Origin: Fibrobacter sp. UWB4
GTDB taxonomy: Bacteria > Fibrobacterota > Fibrobacteria > Fibrobacterales > Fibrobacteraceae
DNA length: 64,000 nucleotides
Direction: 5' to 3'
Assembly: GCF_002210345.1 (NCBI RefSeq)
Contig: NZ_MWQI01000003.1
Span: forward strand, 62,001-126,000
Below the pieces are notes generated by a model. That model made no database searches. It saw only the letters and a list, made by a program, of their open reading frames with translations, and had not been told where the DNA came from. Both the position numbers and the translations under genes were made by a program. Positions 1 to 7,826 of the stretch are shown here, in pieces (positions within the stretch are counted from its first letter, which is position 1; each line of letters begins with the position of its first letter).

Positions 1-1613
1 TGCCGAAGGGCGGTAGCATAGGGTTTCATGCAGCCCGCAATCCGCGCTCGTCGCATGTGGGGCAGATTGTGCGTGTGCCGCTCAACATGGACGTGACCGA
101 AGTCGAAAAGAAATTCCTGTTCTTCGAGCCGACTTCCATTGGCCTGATGAAGGTTCGAAACTTGTTCGAATATTTGCTCAGGGATCCGTCTGCAGGGCTT
201 GTTGTGCTTGACTTCTCGGGCTATAAGGGCAATATGGCGATTTCTGAAGAGATCAATCGCTATGTCAAGAAAATTAAGGCTCGCGGCGGTCTTGTGATTG
301 CCTACATGGATGATGTGCGTCCATCGGATTTGATGGCGGCTGCAAATGTGGACCGCATCGTTGTCGAACCTTCGGCTCATTTTACCTGGCTTGGGATTGG
401 CGGCGGAATTGTATTCTACAAGGGACTTTTGGATAAATTAGGTGTCAAGGTGGAATTTTTGCGCCATGGGGCCTACAAGTCTGCGGTAGAACCTTATATG
501 GAAGATTCCTTGTCTGTGAATGCACGTAGCAACATGGAATCGCTATATAAGGATCTTTGGGAAATTCTCCGTATGCGGGTTGCTGAGCGGATAAAGACGG
601 GATCTTCGACTGAGAGCCTGAAAATGCTTGATTCGCTTGCGCAAAAGCCGGTCATCACCGCGATTGGGGCGAAAAAGGCTGGGCTGGTAGATACTTTGCT
701 TTACATTGACCAGGTTCCTGCTTACGCCCTAAAAACTTTTTTCGATATGGATGCCCCTCCTCATGTGGGCTTTAGGACGTGGTCTCCGTCGAACATGAAA
801 ATATTTGACGAAAGCTGGAAACATAGGGCTAAGGTTGCGCTCCTGAACATCAATGGAACAATTGATTCGCGCATGGGCGAGGTGGTTCTTGATAATTTGC
901 GCCGTCTCCCCGGAATGGGCGTGAAGGCTTTGCTTGTGCGGATTTCTTCGCCGGGGGGAGATGCGATTGCTTCGGATAAAATCTGGGGCGCGCTCAAGAA
1001 CTTGAAGCGGTTTGACATTCCTATCGTGGCAAGTGTCGGAAACGTTGGTGCTTCGGGCGCCTACTACATTGCCTGCGGTGCGGATAAGATTGTTGCAGAA
1101 CCTTTTGCTATTGTCGGGAGTATTGGAATTTACGGTGGAAAAATTGACGCTTCTGGCTTGATGCAAAAAATCGGGTTAAAAACCGAATCGGTGAAGACGA
1201 ATGATTATGCTGACGCGCGTTCGTTCACTCGCCCGTGGACTGATACCGAAAAGGCTGCGCTCCAGGAATATATGGATGATTTCTATGACCGCTTTACAGG
1301 AGTCGTGTCGCAGGCGACGGGAATTGACCAGGCTGTTGTGGATTCCGCGTATGGTGGCGGTCGCGTGATGGTCGGCTGGAAGGCTAAGGAGGCCGGGCTT
1401 GTGCAAAGCTTGGGCGGATTTGACGATGCCCTTGACGAAGTCCGTGAACTTGCCGGCATCCCGAAGTCTACGGATATCGAACTGATGCAGTTGAATACGG
1501 ATGAGTCCTTTGTTGAATCGTTTGTGAATGCAAAATCAATGGGAGATTTTATCCGCGACATAGAACGCACACAGTTCTGGGCGATAGAACCTGCTTTAGT
1601 TAATGGCTATTAG
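1..1613 (+). CDS. sppA: Signal peptide peptidase SppA, long (67K) type, 5' end cut by the window
   Basis: This is a membrane-associated serine protease of family S49 that degrades signal peptides left in the membrane. The reading frame is open from base 3, so the true start lies outside the window; the first candidate start inside is GTG 57. Two S49 repeats are visible, as in the 67K form. The N-terminal half carries the probable general-base lysine (HGAYKSAVEP, K141 counted from GTG 57). The C-terminal half carries the nucleophile serine (GASGAYYIACGAD, S333). The last codons (LVNGY, stop) are written by a 7-bp repeat array that starts at 1599, so the natural C-terminus may have been remodelled. 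Confidence 0.9.
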   Translation, partial: PKGGSIGFHAARNPRSSHVGQIVRVPLNMDVTEVEKKFLFFEPTSIGLMKVRNLFEYLLRDPSAGLVVLDFSGYKGNMAISEEINRYVKKIKARGGLVIAYMDDVRPSDLMAAANVDRIVVEPSAHFTWLGIGGGIVFYKGLLDKLGVKVEFLRHGAYKSAVEPYMEDSLSVNARSNMESLYKDLWEILRMRVAERIKTGSSTESLKMLDSLAQKPVITAIGAKKAGLVDTLLYIDQVPAYALKTFFDMDAPPHVGFRTWSPSNMKIFDESWKHRAKVALLNINGTIDSRMGEVVLDNLRRLPGMGVKALLVRISSPGGDAIASDKIWGALKNLKRFDIPIVASVGNVGASGAYYIACGADKIVAEPFAIVGSIGIYGGKIDASGLMQKIGLKTESVKTNDYADARSFTRPWTDTEKAALQEYMDDFYDRFTGVVSQATGIDQAVVDSAYGGGRVMVGWKAKEAGLVQSLGGFDDALDEVRELAGIPKSTDIELMQLNTDESFVESFVNAKSMGDFIRDIERTQFWAIEPALVNGY

Positions 1614-1633
1614 TCAATGGTCAGTAGCTATGT
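1599..1633. repeat. Degenerate 7-bp tandem array (5 units)
   Basis: Units are GTTAATG, GCTATTA, GTCAATG, GTCAGTA and GCTATGT. In reverse complement they match the ACTAATG-type units seen at 1763, 3127 and 4629. The array overlaps the last codons and stop of sppA. Confidence 0.7.
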
Positions 1634-1649
1634 TGTTCTCGTGCATTTT

Positions 1650-1744
1650 GTCATCCTGAGCGAAGCCGTTAGGCGAAGTCGAAGGATCTAGTAATTTTTT
1701 AGAGGAATATAACTGGATCCTTCCACTTTCAGTGTCAGGATGAC
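1650..1744. repeat. Dispersed palindromic repeat, GTCATCCTGAGC family
   Basis: The element begins GTCATCCTGAGCGAAGC, continues with GAAGGATC, and ends in the reverse complement TCAGGATGAC, so the whole 95 bp can fold into a long hairpin. It sits in the gap between sppA and the CNNM gene. Confidence 0.75.
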
Positions 1745-1762
1745 GTTGTAAAGAAATTGCTA

Positions 1763-1811
1763 TTAATTAACTATTGACTAATGACTAAATACTAATGACT
1801 ATAGACTAGAT
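1763..1811. repeat. Degenerate 7-bp tandem array (7 units)
   Basis: Units are TTAATTA, ACTATTG, ACTAATG, ACTAAAT, ACTAATG, ACTATAG and ACTAGAT. The array ends one base before the ATG of the next gene and takes up the place where a ribosome binding site should be; no Shine-Dalgarno is visible. Confidence 0.75.
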
Positions 1812-1812
1812 T

Positions 1813-2871
1813 ATGTTTGAAATTGCATTAACTGTTTTTTGTTGTCTTGCGGCTTCGGCGTTCTGCTCTGTGACCGAAGCCTCGTTCTATAGCGTCCCGC
1901 CTTCGACGGTGGAAGTCTTGGAACGCCAGAAGAAGTTTACCGCGCGTTACCTGAAGCACGTGAAGAATAATATCGACCGCTACATCGCATCGGTGCTTGT
2001 GGTGAATACAGTCGCGAATACGGTGGGTGCGTCCCTGGCGACGGCCTTGGCCGTGAAACGATTGACTCCTTCGCAGGCGATGTTGCTCCCTGTGGTGCTT
2101 ACGATTCTCATTTTGCTCTTTGGCGAAATCACTCCCAAGACACTCGGCGTCAAACAGGCGAAAGTTTGTGCGCCGCTTGTGGCCGTGCCGTTCTACTACA
2201 TCACGAAAATCCTCAGCTGGACAGGGATTATCTGGCTTTGCCTCACGCTTACCAAACACTGGACGCACGAAGACAAAGAAAAGAAGGACGTGAGCATTGA
2301 GGACATTAACAGCCTCGTGAGTCTCGGGCTTCGCGAAGATGTGATTGACCGCCAGCAGGCGCTTGTCATCAAGAACATCCTTTCGCTCAAGTCGCTTCCG
2401 GTGCGCCGTGTGATGACGCCGCGACAGGTCGTGTTTACGCTCTCTGCTGACAGTACGATTGGTGAGACTCTTGACGAGCGCGGCAACTGGCCGTTTTCGC
2501 GTGTGCCGCTTTACGATGGTAAAAAGGACAATTGGATTGGGATTGTGCTCCGCCGCGATGCGTACAACCAGCTTGCCGAGGGCCACCGCGATGTGAAACT
2601 CCGCCAGCTCATGCGCCCGATGCAACTCGTGCCCGACAGCCTTATGACCGACAAGTTGTTGCTTAGATTCCTCAAGCAGCGTGGGCATATCGTGGGCGTT
2701 GTCGATGAATGGGGCGCGATTGCGGGCATCGTGAGTCTCGAAGACGTGCTCGAAGAAATCCTCGGCCGTGAAATCGTCGATGAATTCGACGTTGCCGTGA
2801 ACCTCCAGGAAACGGCCCGCCGCAAATCCAAGGCGCTCGCAAGCATGCGCAAAGAGAAAAGTAGACAGTAG
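1813..2871 (+). CDS. CNNM/HlyC-CorC family membrane protein with CBS pair
   Basis: The 352-residue protein has the DUF21 (CNNM) transmembrane domain in about residues 1-150, with the family signature FGEITPKTLG near residue 100, followed by a CBS-domain pair (about 190-320; VMTPRQVVFTL and VVDEWGAIAGIVSLEDVLEEILG). Family members are linked to Mg2+ or Co2+ efflux and are often annotated as hemolysins. The C-terminal CorC/HlyC transporter-associated domain seen in longer relatives is mostly missing. The upstream region is a repeat array without a clear ribosome binding site. Confidence 0.88.
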   Translation: MFEIALTVFCCLAASAFCSVTEASFYSVPPSTVEVLERQKKFTARYLKHVKNNIDRYIASVLVVNTVANTVGASLATALAVKRLTPSQAMLLPVVLTILILLFGEITPKTLGVKQAKVCAPLVAVPFYYITKILSWTGIIWLCLTLTKHWTHEDKEKKDVSIEDINSLVSLGLREDVIDRQQALVIKNILSLKSLPVRRVMTPRQVVFTLSADSTIGETLDERGNWPFSRVPLYDGKKDNWIGIVLRRDAYNQLAEGHRDVKLRQLMRPMQLVPDSLMTDKLLLRFLKQRGHIVGVVDEWGAIAGIVSLEDVLEEILGREIVDEFDVAVNLQETARRKSKALASMRKEKSRQ

Positions 2872-3002
2872 GGGGGGGGGCGAGAGAACGCCCTTCGGGC
2901 TACAGACGACAAATGCATAAGGCGAATGTTGCAGGGCTGCTCGCAGACCTATAACTGAGCCTAGCATTTGGTACTTGTACAGAGACGAAAGGTGCGGAAT
3001 GT

Positions 3003-3120
3003 GTCATCCTGAGCGGAACGTAGTGGAGTCGAAGACAACCTCAAAAGGCGAGTGTCGCAACCATACTCGTATGGGTATGACCGAGCCGAAGAGGTTGGGG
3101 CTACTAGCCCCATCTAGTGA
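3003..3120. repeat. Dispersed compound repeat, GTCATCCTGAGC family, long form
   Basis: About 115 bp: GTCATCCTGAGC, GAAGACAACTC-like, AAGGCGAGTGTCGCAACCAT, GACCGAGCC, GAGGTTGGGGCT, CCCCATC. It is the same order of blocks as at 4397, 28837 and 61157. A 63-codon open frame that crosses it is not a gene. The 2872-3344 gap otherwise holds a short G-run, this repeat, a 7-bp array and the leader of rplM. Confidence 0.75.
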
Positions 3121-3126
3121 CGTATT

Positions 3127-3168
3127 TCTAATGACTATTGCCCAAAGACCATTGGCTAATAACTAAAA
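3127..3168. repeat. Degenerate 7-bp tandem array (6 units)
   Basis: Units are TCTAATG, ACTATTG, CCCAAAG, ACCATTG, GCTAATA and ACTAAAA, in the same orientation and register as the array at 1763. Confidence 0.6.
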
Positions 3169-3301
3169 TTACTATACTAATTAATGTAATTATACCAATT
3201 GATAGAATGCTTAACCCGCTAAAATACTACTTTTTTCAAAAAATTCACCTTTTTACCCTTGAACCCTTGCGGAAAATCATCTAAATTTACTCTGCTTTTC
3301 T

Positions 3302-3319
3302 CGGGGCGCCTGTGCCCCG
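3302..3319 (+). promoter_or_regulatory. Small hairpin in the rplM leader
   Basis: CGGGGC (3302-3307) pairs with GCCCCG (3314-3319) about 25 bases before the rplM start. L13 leaders in other bacteria carry autoregulatory structures. Whether this one does so is inference from position only. Confidence 0.3.
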
Positions 3320-3344
3320 GAATTTCACTCACTAGAGGATTTAC

Positions 3345-3773
3345 ATGAAGACCATTACGGTAAACCCGAAGACTGTCTCCCGCAAGTGGAAGCTTGTGGA
3401 TGCAGCTGACAAGCCGATGGGACGCGTTGCAAGCGAAGTTGCTCGTCTCCTCATGGGCAAGCACAAGGCCATCTATTCCCCGAACGTCGACACTGGCGAC
3501 TTCGTGGTTGTCATCAACGCTGAAAAGGTTGCCGTTTCTGGCAACAAGGCTCTCCAGAAGCAGTATTTCCACCACACTGGCCACATCGCCGGTGAACGTT
3601 GGATCAACTTTGCTGACCTCTTGGCAAAGAACCCGACTGCTCCGCTCGAAGCTGCCATTTGGGGCATGCTCCCGCACAGCGCTCTTGGCCACAAGATGAT
3701 CAAGAAGCTCAAGATTTTTGCAGGTGCCGAACATCCGTTCGCTGCCCAGAAACCCGAAGTCGTAGAACTTTAA
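3345..3773 (+). CDS. rplM: Ribosomal protein L13
   Basis: This 142-residue large-subunit protein has the family length and conserved blocks: KWKLVDAADKPMGRVASEVA at the N-terminus, YSPNVDTGDFVVVINAEKV, KQYFHHTGH, and WGMLPHSALGHKMIKKLKIF. It is followed after 18 bases by rpsI, the usual L13-S9 operon. The ATG at 3345 follows an AGAGGA-type ribosome binding site. Confidence 0.98.
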   Translation: MKTITVNPKTVSRKWKLVDAADKPMGRVASEVARLLMGKHKAIYSPNVDTGDFVVVINAEKVAVSGNKALQKQYFHHTGHIAGERWINFADLLAKNPTAPLEAAIWGMLPHSALGHKMIKKLKIFAGAEHPFAAQKPEVVEL

Positions 3774-3791
3774 TTTAGAACGGAGAAAACT

Positions 3792-4196
3792 ATGGCTACA
3801 GCAAAGAATAAGAAGATCTACCGCGGCACTGGCCGTCGCAAGAACGCCATCGCCGCTGTGATTCTGAAGCCGGGTTCCGGCAAGCGCACTATCAATGGTC
3901 GTGATTTCAAGGAATACTTCCATTCTGAAGTGCAGGACATGATTGCAAATCTTCCGTTCGCCATCCTTGGCAACGCTGAAGAATGGGACGTCGAAGTTAC
4001 CGCTCGTGGCGGTGGCATCGCTGGCCAGATGGGCGCTGTCCGTCTCGGCATCTCCCGCGCACTTGTTGCTAACGATGCAGAAGTGAAGCCGGCTCTCAAG
4101 AAGGAAGGCCTCATGACTCGTGACGCACGTGCCGTTGAACGTAAGAAGTTCGGCCGCAAGAAGGCTCGTAAGCACTTCCAGTTCAGCAAGCGCTAA
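3792..4196 (+). CDS. rpsI: Ribosomal protein S9
   Basis: The 134-residue small-subunit protein begins with YRGTGRRKNAIAAVILKPGSG and ends in the basic tail GRKKARKHFQFSKR, whose last Lys-Arg reaches the P-site tRNA in ribosome structures. It is the second gene of the rplM-rpsI operon, with AGAACGGAG upstream as ribosome binding site. A strong terminator follows 22 bases after the stop. Confidence 0.98.
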   Translation: MATAKNKKIYRGTGRRKNAIAAVILKPGSGKRTINGRDFKEYFHSEVQDMIANLPFAILGNAEEWDVEVTARGGGIAGQMGAVRLGISRALVANDAEVKPALKKEGLMTRDARAVERKKFGRKKARKHFQFSKR

Positions 4197-4217
4197 TCTG
4201 CGATTTTGCTTTTACGG

Positions 4218-4244
4218 AAAACCCTGGCATCTGCCAGGGTTTTT
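4218..4244 (+). terminator. Rho-independent terminator of rplM-rpsI
   Basis: The stem ACCCTGGCA / TGCCAGGGT with a 2-base loop is followed by TTTTTC. It lies directly behind rpsI. Confidence 0.9.
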
Positions 4245-4396
4245 CTGTTATTACAAGACCGTTCGGCTCTTTTGCAAGCACGAGAATGTGATATCGCCTC
4301 ACTCTCGCCTCCACGATTCGTTGATACGAATCGCTTGAGGCTCACGAAGTCTCCGCTCCGCGGAGGCTTTTCTGTATTTTTGCTGTTGTTTCCCAC

Positions 4397-4503
4397 GTCA
4401 TCCTGAGCGTAGCGAAGACAACTCAGAAGGCGAGCGTTGCAAAAATGAGTTTGCTCATTTTTATAACCAAGCCAAAGAGTTGGGGCTTCAGCCCAATCCA
4501 GTT
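4397..4503. repeat. Dispersed compound repeat, long form
   Basis: GTCATCCTGAGCGTAGCGAAG, AAGGCGAGCGTTGCAAAAAT, GAGCCAAAGAGTTGGGGCTT-like blocks ending in CAATCCAGTT. It matches 28837-28955 almost base for base over long stretches. The whole 4245-4690 gap is repeats; no gene is seen. Confidence 0.75.
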
Positions 4504-4519
4504 ATTTTTGTGCTTGAAA

Positions 4520-4604
4520 AAGGAGATGCCCTCCCCATACGCGGATCATGACTACTAAGCAGCATAGCTGCAAGTAGTCAAAGACGTCAGAGCGGGGCAT
4601 GACA
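4520..4604. repeat. AAGGAGAT repeat with an inserted palindromic segment
   Basis: The element starts AAGGAGATGCCC and ends GGGGCATGACA like the short copies at 31282 and 34942, but its loop is expanded by about 55 bp. Bases 4526-4550 are an exact inverted copy of 34896-34920, next to another AAGGAGAT element. Confidence 0.6.
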
Positions 4605-4628
4605 CATGCGGCAAAGCCGCGTCTTTAA

Positions 4629-4684
4629 ACTACTAACTAATGACCAATGACTATTGACTAGTGACTAGTGACCAATAACTAACG
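4629..4684. repeat. Degenerate 7-bp tandem array (8 units)
   Basis: Units are ACTACTA, ACTAATG, ACCAATG, ACTATTG, ACTAGTG, ACTAGTG, ACCAATA and ACTAACG. It is the clearest array in the window and stops 6 bases short of the stop codon of the next, convergent gene. Confidence 0.8.
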
Positions 4685-4690
4685 ACAATC

Positions 4691-5446
4691 CTAAAAGTTA
4701 TCGTCTCTATCGAACATGTGCGTTATGAATTCCACGACGAGTGTTTCGTAGGCGTCATCGCTAAAGATCGGCTTCTGCATCAGGTCAATCGCTTCCTGTG
4801 AAAGTTTGCCTGTCGTTGCGAGTTCGGCGCCGCCCTTGCGGTACTTTTCACGGAGCATGTTCAAGCGGCGCGGCCCGCCACGGTGGTCGAGCGCACGCAT
4901 TTGCGGGCAGGCGATAAGCGTGTAGCCCTCGTGCCCGAGAATGATGTCGAACTGCTTGCGGACCGGTTCGTAGACCACGTCCAGGTCCATCCAGGCGCAA
5001 CTCGAAAGCAGAATGATTTTCTGCCCTTCTTTCTGGAACTGGAGCCCGTGTAGCGGGGTGCCCATGGCGTTTGCGCCGTCTTTAAGCTTCTGGCCCATGT
5101 ACGGGTGGACCATGCCCACGATGCGGTCCATCAGGACCTTCATCTGGCCCGGGACGCCGAACAGGAATAGCGGAAAACTCCAAATGACAATATCCGAGTT
5201 GATGAGCTTTTCGCGGATCATCGGAACATCGTCGTCTTTCATGAAGCACGAACCGTCCTCGCGTCCCCAGCAGCTGAGGCAACCTCGGCACGGCTTGATG
5301 TTCATCTTGTCGATGAAAATATATTCGGTTTCATAGTCGCCATTTTGCTCGATCCCTTCAACAAAAGCCTTTGTCGGGATGAGGGTTCCACTACGTTCCC
5401 TTTTCGGGCTTGCGACCATAACGAGAATTTTCTTTTTTTCTGCCAT
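4691..5446 (-). CDS. Flavodoxin-fold NAD(P)H-dependent oxidoreductase / iron-sulfur flavoprotein family
   Basis: The 251-residue cytoplasmic protein has the FMN-binding N-terminus (ILVMVASPKRERSGT), the cysteine motif CRGCLSCWGREDGSC found in iron-sulfur flavoproteins and related NADPH-dependent FMN reductases, and the second flavin loop SFPLFLFGVPGQMKVLMDR. ATG 5446 was chosen because the flavodoxin fold begins right there; a longer frame to 5695 is low-complexity and crosses the upstream promoter region. Its substrate cannot be told from sequence. Confidence 0.8.
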   Translation of the reverse strand: MAEKKKILVMVASPKRERSGTLIPTKAFVEGIEQNGDYETEYIFIDKMNIKPCRGCLSCWGREDGSCFMKDDDVPMIREKLINSDIVIWSFPLFLFGVPGQMKVLMDRIVGMVHPYMGQKLKDGANAMGTPLHGLQFQKEGQKIILLSSCAWMDLDVVYEPVRKQFDIILGHEGYTLIACPQMRALDHRGGPRRLNMLREKYRKGGAELATTGKLSQEAIDLMQKPIFSDDAYETLVVEFITHMFDRDDNF

Positions 5447-5547
5447 GCGCCCAAATTTAGAAAAAATTAACATCTGGAAAAAGGTGCCGTTATATGGAAT
5501 TGTGCCTATTATATAGTGAAAAAAAAAGCATTTTATTTTACTATTCT

Positions 5548-5562
5548 TATATTTTCTATATT
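5548..5562 (+). promoter_or_regulatory. Candidate -10 region for the polysaccharide locus
   Basis: Two overlapping-phase copies of TATATT occur in the AT-rich 130-bp gap before the first gene of the locus. No clear -35 hexamer is seen. Confidence 0.35.
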
Positions 5563-5573
5563 GCAGGACTGTT

Positions 5574-6572
5574 ATGAATAAGGCGGATGATGTAATGAAA
5601 TTTGATTCTTTTGTCATTTTTGGCGGATGTGGTTTTATAGGTTCGCATGTGGTGGACCTGCTCCGTGAAAAATACCCAGATGCAAAGATATACATTGCTG
5701 ACCTCCTTGCCGATACCGCTCAATCAGATGGTGTGATTTCCTATCAGCGTGTAGATGTGCGTAGCCCCATTGAATTGCAGGGCGATTTTGGCGCAAATAC
5801 CCTCGTGTTTAACTTTGCCGCAATTCACCGCACTCCAGGGCATCCTGATTACGCCTATTTCGAAACAAATATTCGCGGTGCTGAAAATGTCTGCGATTTT
5901 GCCCGCAAGCATGGCATCGAAAATATCGTCTTTACGAGCAGCATTGCTCCGTACGGTGCCGCAGAAGAACTGAAAACGGAAGAAACTCTTCCGACCCCGA
6001 ACACCCCGTATGGAATCTCCAAGCTGGTGGCTGAAAAGATCCATCGTGAGTGGGCTGCTGAAAATGCAAGTCGCAGACTCTCGATCGTACGGCCGGGCAT
6101 TGTATTCGGTAAGGGTGAAAATGGCAATATGACCCGCCTTTATAAGGCTCTGAAAAAGCGCAAGTTTGCATATGCTGGCCGCAAGGACACCATAAAAGCC
6201 TGTATCTATGTGAAGGACCTGGTTCGTGTGATGCTTGCAATGGGCGAAGCTGAAGGCGAAAAAACAAAGCTTTACAACTGCTGTTATTACCCGTCGTTCA
6301 CGATTGAGCAGATTGCCAATACCATGCTCAAGGCGACTGGCATGCGACGTCGGATTCCTTTTATCCCACGTAAACCGATGATGGCCGCTGCGACTCTCTG
6401 TGGCTTGTTTGGCGGCCTTGGCCTGGGCATATGCCCTGCCCGTGTGAAAAAGCTGATGGTGAGCACAAATATCGACGGCCAAAAACTTGCGAAAGATTAT
6501 CCACTTTCCTATTCACTAGAAGACGCTTTCCGTGATTGGTTTAAAGATTGCGGAGAGGAGGAACTGGTGTAG
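5574..6572 (+). CDS. NAD-dependent epimerase/dehydratase (extended SDR)
   Basis: This nucleotide-sugar-modifying enzyme of the UDP-glucose 4-epimerase/dehydratase superfamily is 332 residues long. It has the Rossmann motif GGCGFIGSH, the SDR catalytic Tyr-Lys pair in YGISK, and FVFGKGENGN-like substrate-side sequence. A second ATG at 5595 (MKFDSFVIF) lies closer to the fold and may be the true start. It is the first gene of the polysaccharide locus, followed after one base by a glycosyltransferase. The exact sugar substrate is not known. Confidence 0.82.
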   Translation: MNKADDVMKFDSFVIFGGCGFIGSHVVDLLREKYPDAKIYIADLLADTAQSDGVISYQRVDVRSPIELQGDFGANTLVFNFAAIHRTPGHPDYAYFETNIRGAENVCDFARKHGIENIVFTSSIAPYGAAEELKTEETLPTPNTPYGISKLVAEKIHREWAAENASRRLSIVRPGIVFGKGENGNMTRLYKALKKRKFAYAGRKDTIKACIYVKDLVRVMLAMGEAEGEKTKLYNCCYYPSFTIEQIANTMLKATGMRRRIPFIPRKPMMAAATLCGLFGGLGLGICPARVKKLMVSTNIDGQKLAKDYPLSYSLEDAFRDWFKDCGEEELV

Positions 6573-6573
6573 C

Positions 6574-7419
6574 ATGGGCGCTAAAAAAACGACCTTAGCA
6601 TTTGTCATTCTTACATGGAATTCCGAACGCGTTATAGAACGATGTGTGCGTTCTGTTTTTGCGTTGAAGTCTTTTGATGTCTCTGCGTATGTTGTAGACA
6701 ACGGATCGTCAGATAAGACTGTAGAAATCCTGGATGCCTTGACGCAAGAATATTCTCAGTTGCATGTCATCAAGCGTGCGTTTAATGAAGGAACCACTGT
6801 ACCGCGTAATCTGGCCCTCAAAGAAATTAGTCCTGATACCGATTATATTTGCGTTCTTGATTCCGATACCGAAGTAAATGACGATGCCATTCAGGCGATG
6901 GTAAAAACCTTGGACAACAAGCGTGTTGGTATTGTCGGGCCGGAAATGAGGAATGAAGCGGGCGTTCTGCAGAATAGCGGCCGCAAGATACCGACATTGA
7001 CGATTAAGCTTTCCAAGGTCCTGCCTTTAAAGAAAGCACAGCGCTGGGGCGAGTCGCTTGAGTTTTATAGCTATCCAAGTGACCAGAAGGTTGTCCCTGT
7101 TGGGTACCTGATGAGTGCCTGCTGGATGTTCCGACCGGAGATTTTGGACCAGGTCGGCTATCTGGACGAGAAAATTTTTTATGCGCCTGAAGACGTTGAT
7201 TTCTGCCTACGCTGCTGGTTGGCTGGCTTCGGGGTTGTCCAAAATAAAAATGCCAGGATCCTGCATAGCTGGCAGCGCCTTTCGCGCAAGAAGCTTTTCA
7301 GTAAGCACAACTGGGAACACATAAAAGGGCTGGCGTATTTATTTACGAAACATCGCTATTTGTGGTCTGCACGAAAGATTGAAAAATTGGTGGCTGGATT
7401 TGCTAGAGGAATGCTATGA
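6574..7419 (+). CDS. Family 2 glycosyltransferase
   Basis: The 281-residue GT-A fold enzyme starts with AFVILTWNSERVIERC, has the nucleotide-binding DNGSSDKTVE, the metal-binding DSD of VLDSDTEVND, and the late APEDVDFCLRCWLAGF block typical of rhamnosyltransferase-like GT2 proteins. Start ATG 6574 follows GGAGGAA and comes one base after the previous stop. The last four bases overlap the next gene (ATGA), which suggests coupled translation with tagD. Acceptor and donor are unknown. Confidence 0.88.
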   Translation: MGAKKTTLAFVILTWNSERVIERCVRSVFALKSFDVSAYVVDNGSSDKTVEILDALTQEYSQLHVIKRAFNEGTTVPRNLALKEISPDTDYICVLDSDTEVNDDAIQAMVKTLDNKRVGIVGPEMRNEAGVLQNSGRKIPTLTIKLSKVLPLKKAQRWGESLEFYSYPSDQKVVPVGYLMSACWMFRPEILDQVGYLDEKIFYAPEDVDFCLRCWLAGFGVVQNKNARILHSWQRLSRKKLFSKHNWEHIKGLAYLFTKHRYLWSARKIEKLVAGFARGML

Positions 7420-7817
7420 AACGCGTTATAACATATGGTACATTTGACCTTTTGCATTATGGTCATATTAATCTCCTGAAAAGGGCAAAGGCTCTTGGGG
7501 ATTATCTTATCGTTGTTGTCTCTTCTGATGAATTTAACTGGAATGAAAAACATAAGAAATGCTATTTCTCTTATGAACAGCGAAAGACGCTCGTTGAATC
7601 TATTCGTTATGTTGATCTTGTTATTCCTGAAGAAAGCTGGGAACAGAAAAGAACGGATGTTCACGAATACCATATAGACACTTTTGTTATGGGCGATGAT
7701 TGGGCTGGAAAGTTTGATTTCCTGAAAGAAGAAGGCGTGGAAGTTGTCTATTTGCCAAGGACTCCTGAAATAAGCACGACTCAGATAAAAAAAGACTTGA
7801 ATGTGCAAAAAGCATAG
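7416..7817 (+). CDS. tagD: Glycerol-3-phosphate cytidylyltransferase
   Basis: The enzyme makes CDP-glycerol from CTP and glycerol 3-phosphate. At 133 residues it is the usual TagD length and carries both signatures: the HxGH motif in YGTFDLLHYGHINLL and the ISTT motif in RTPEISTTQIKK. It overlaps the preceding glycosyltransferase by four bases and is followed after 9 bases by a LicD-type transferase. That neighbour suggests CDP-glycerol is used to put glycerol phosphate on the surface glycan. No TagB/TagF polymerase is present in the window. Confidence 0.92.
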   Translation: MKRVITYGTFDLLHYGHINLLKRAKALGDYLIVVVSSDEFNWNEKHKKCYFSYEQRKTLVESIRYVDLVIPEESWEQKRTDVHEYHIDTFVMGDDWAGKFDFLKEEGVEVVYLPRTPEISTTQIKKDLNVQKA

Positions 7818-7826
7818 AAGGGAAAA

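Noticed and set aside
2975-3166. 63-codon plus-strand open frame between the CNNM gene and rplM
   Set aside because: It is almost wholly translated dispersed repeat (HPERNVVESK, TSKGECRNH) and a 7-bp array, with no ribosome binding site or family resemblance.
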